DNA of 7,242 bases from Accumulibacter sp. (GTDB lineage Bacteria; Pseudomonadota; Gammaproteobacteria; Burkholderiales; Rhodocyclaceae), in contig JAIRZC010000268.1 in NCBI GenBank assembly GCA_031267455.1, positions 1-7,242 on the forward strand, given 5' to 3'. The translations under genes were made by a program, and so were the position numbers. The number at the start of each line of letters is the position of its first letter. Positions within the stretch are counted from its first letter, which is position 1. Of this stretch, positions 6,614-7,242 are shown piece after piece. The notes under the pieces are model-generated. The model did no database searches, had not been told where the DNA came from, and saw nothing but the letters and a program-made list of their open reading frames with translations.

Positions 6614-7242
6614 TCATTTCAGGCCCGTCAGTGTCATCCCCTGTACAAAACGTCTGCGCGCCGCAAGGAAAACGAGCATCAGCGGCAGAACGATCAATGT
6701 CGCCGTCGCCATCATCGGTCCCACATCGTTGCCGCCTTCGTCGGAGGCAAAGATCGAAACGCCAAGCGGAGGCGTCGCAAGGTCCATATCAGAAACGACC
6801 AGAAGCGGCCAGAAAAAATCGTTCCAGTGCGAAACGATCGAAAAAACCGAAAACGCGGCGAGCGCGGGGTAGATTTGCGGGACGAGGATCGCAAAGAGCG
6901 TATAAACCTCGCCCGCGCCGTCGATTCGCGCGGCGTCGATGATCTCCTGTGGAAGCGCCTTGAAGCTCTGACGCAGGAGAAACAACCCGAAGGCGCTGGT
7001 GACGAAAGGCAGTACCATCGCCGTACGGGTATTGATGATATCCAGGCGGCCCATGAGAATGAAAAGAGGAATCGCCGCGATGTGTTGCGGAATTAACAAG
7101 GCCGCCAATACCAGCCCAAAGCAGAACTTTTCGAGGCGGACACGCTTCCTCGCGAGCACGTAGGCGCCGGGGATGATCGTGACCGTCCGGGAAAAGAGTA
7201 TCGATCCCGTGACGATGATCCCGTTTACGACAAACCTTCCCG
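6614..7242 (-). CDS. Carbohydrate/glycerol-phosphate ABC transporter permease, MalG/UgpE type (5' end outside window)
   Basis: The frame is open from the right edge of the window to a TGA at 6616-6614, giving about 209 residues; roughly 70 N-terminal residues are missing compared with the usual 270-290. It is an inner-membrane permease of the MalFGK2/UgpAE importer class. Several hydrophobic segments are visible (for example LVLAALLIPQHIAAIPLFIL and a Val-Leu-Pro-Phe segment). Between them is the cytoplasmic EAA loop, QEIIDAARIDGAGEVY, with the conserved Ala-Ala-x-x-Asp-Gly-Ala core that docks onto the ATPase. A SHWNDFFWPLLV segment and a C-terminal RRRFVQGMTLTGLK are both typical of MalG/UgpE proteins. 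The GTG at 7159 is internal, since the upstream codons still read as permease sequence (AYVLAR). Its stop is 130 bp before the binding-protein start; the second permease and any ATPase would lie beyond the window. Confidence 0.9.
   Translation of the reverse strand, partial: GRFVVNGIIVTGSILFSRTVTIIPGAYVLARKRVRLEKFCFGLVLAALLIPQHIAAIPLFILMGRLDIINTRTAMVLPFVTSAFGLFLLRQSFKALPQEIIDAARIDGAGEVYTLFAILVPQIYPALAAFSVFSIVSHWNDFFWPLLVVSDMDLATPPLGVSIFASDEGGNDVGPMMATATLIVLPLMLVFLAARRRFVQGMTLTGLK

Noticed and set aside
1..7242. CRISPR arrays, tRNA or rRNA genes, insertion sequences
   Set aside because: No regularly spaced repeats, no cloverleaf-like or rRNA-like stretches, and no transposase motifs or flanking terminal inverted repeats were seen on either strand.

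Overview
The window is bacterial DNA, GC-rich with a strong preference for G/C-ended codons in the main genes. The genes are tightly organised and have clear Shine-Dalgarno sites. The binding protein has an N-terminal Sec-type signal peptide with an Ala-His-Ala cleavage site and no lipobox, which suits a Gram-negative periplasmic protein. I cannot place the organism to phylum from the sequence. TGA and TAA are both used as ordinary stops.

Layout, left to right. (1) Positions 1-159 hold the C-terminal end of a plus-strand gene that resembles the tail of large DEAD/DEAH-helicase restriction enzymes. (2) Positions 160-832 are a gap of about 670 bp with no convincing protein gene. On the minus strand it holds a perfect TATAAT box and, about 390 bp further on, a GC hairpin followed by six T residues, so a short minus-strand transcript is possible. 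(3) Positions 833-4057 are a two-gene plus-strand operon: single-chain adenosylcobalamin-dependent methylmalonyl-CoA mutase and its GTPase chaperone MeaB, 15 bp apart, closed by an excellent intrinsic terminator at 4078-4105. (4) The rest is minus-strand and converges on that operon. Reading in its own direction, it holds the 3' part of an ABC sugar/glycerol-phosphate permease (MalG/UgpE type), a 130-bp leader region, a UgpB-like periplasmic binding protein, and a cytoplasmic class III metallophosphoesterase related to GpdQ/CpdA phosphodiesterases.

The mutase and MeaB interconvert succinyl-CoA and methylmalonyl-CoA (propionate, odd-chain or branched-chain carbon flow), with MeaB guarding cofactor loading. 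The minus-strand genes look like an uptake-and-hydrolysis cassette. The UgpB resemblance and the neighbouring GpdQ-like enzyme suggest import of glycerol-3-phosphate or glycerophosphodiesters followed by phosphodiester cleavage. The substrate is inferred from family and context, not proven.

I do not see a clearly novel large system. The most interesting unexplained structure is the leader just upstream of the binding-protein gene. It holds a 13-codon reading frame with a near-ideal ribosome site, ending in two tandem in-frame TGA codons directly before the binding-protein gene. It also holds two mutually exclusive hairpins, and the ribosome site lies in the region where they compete.
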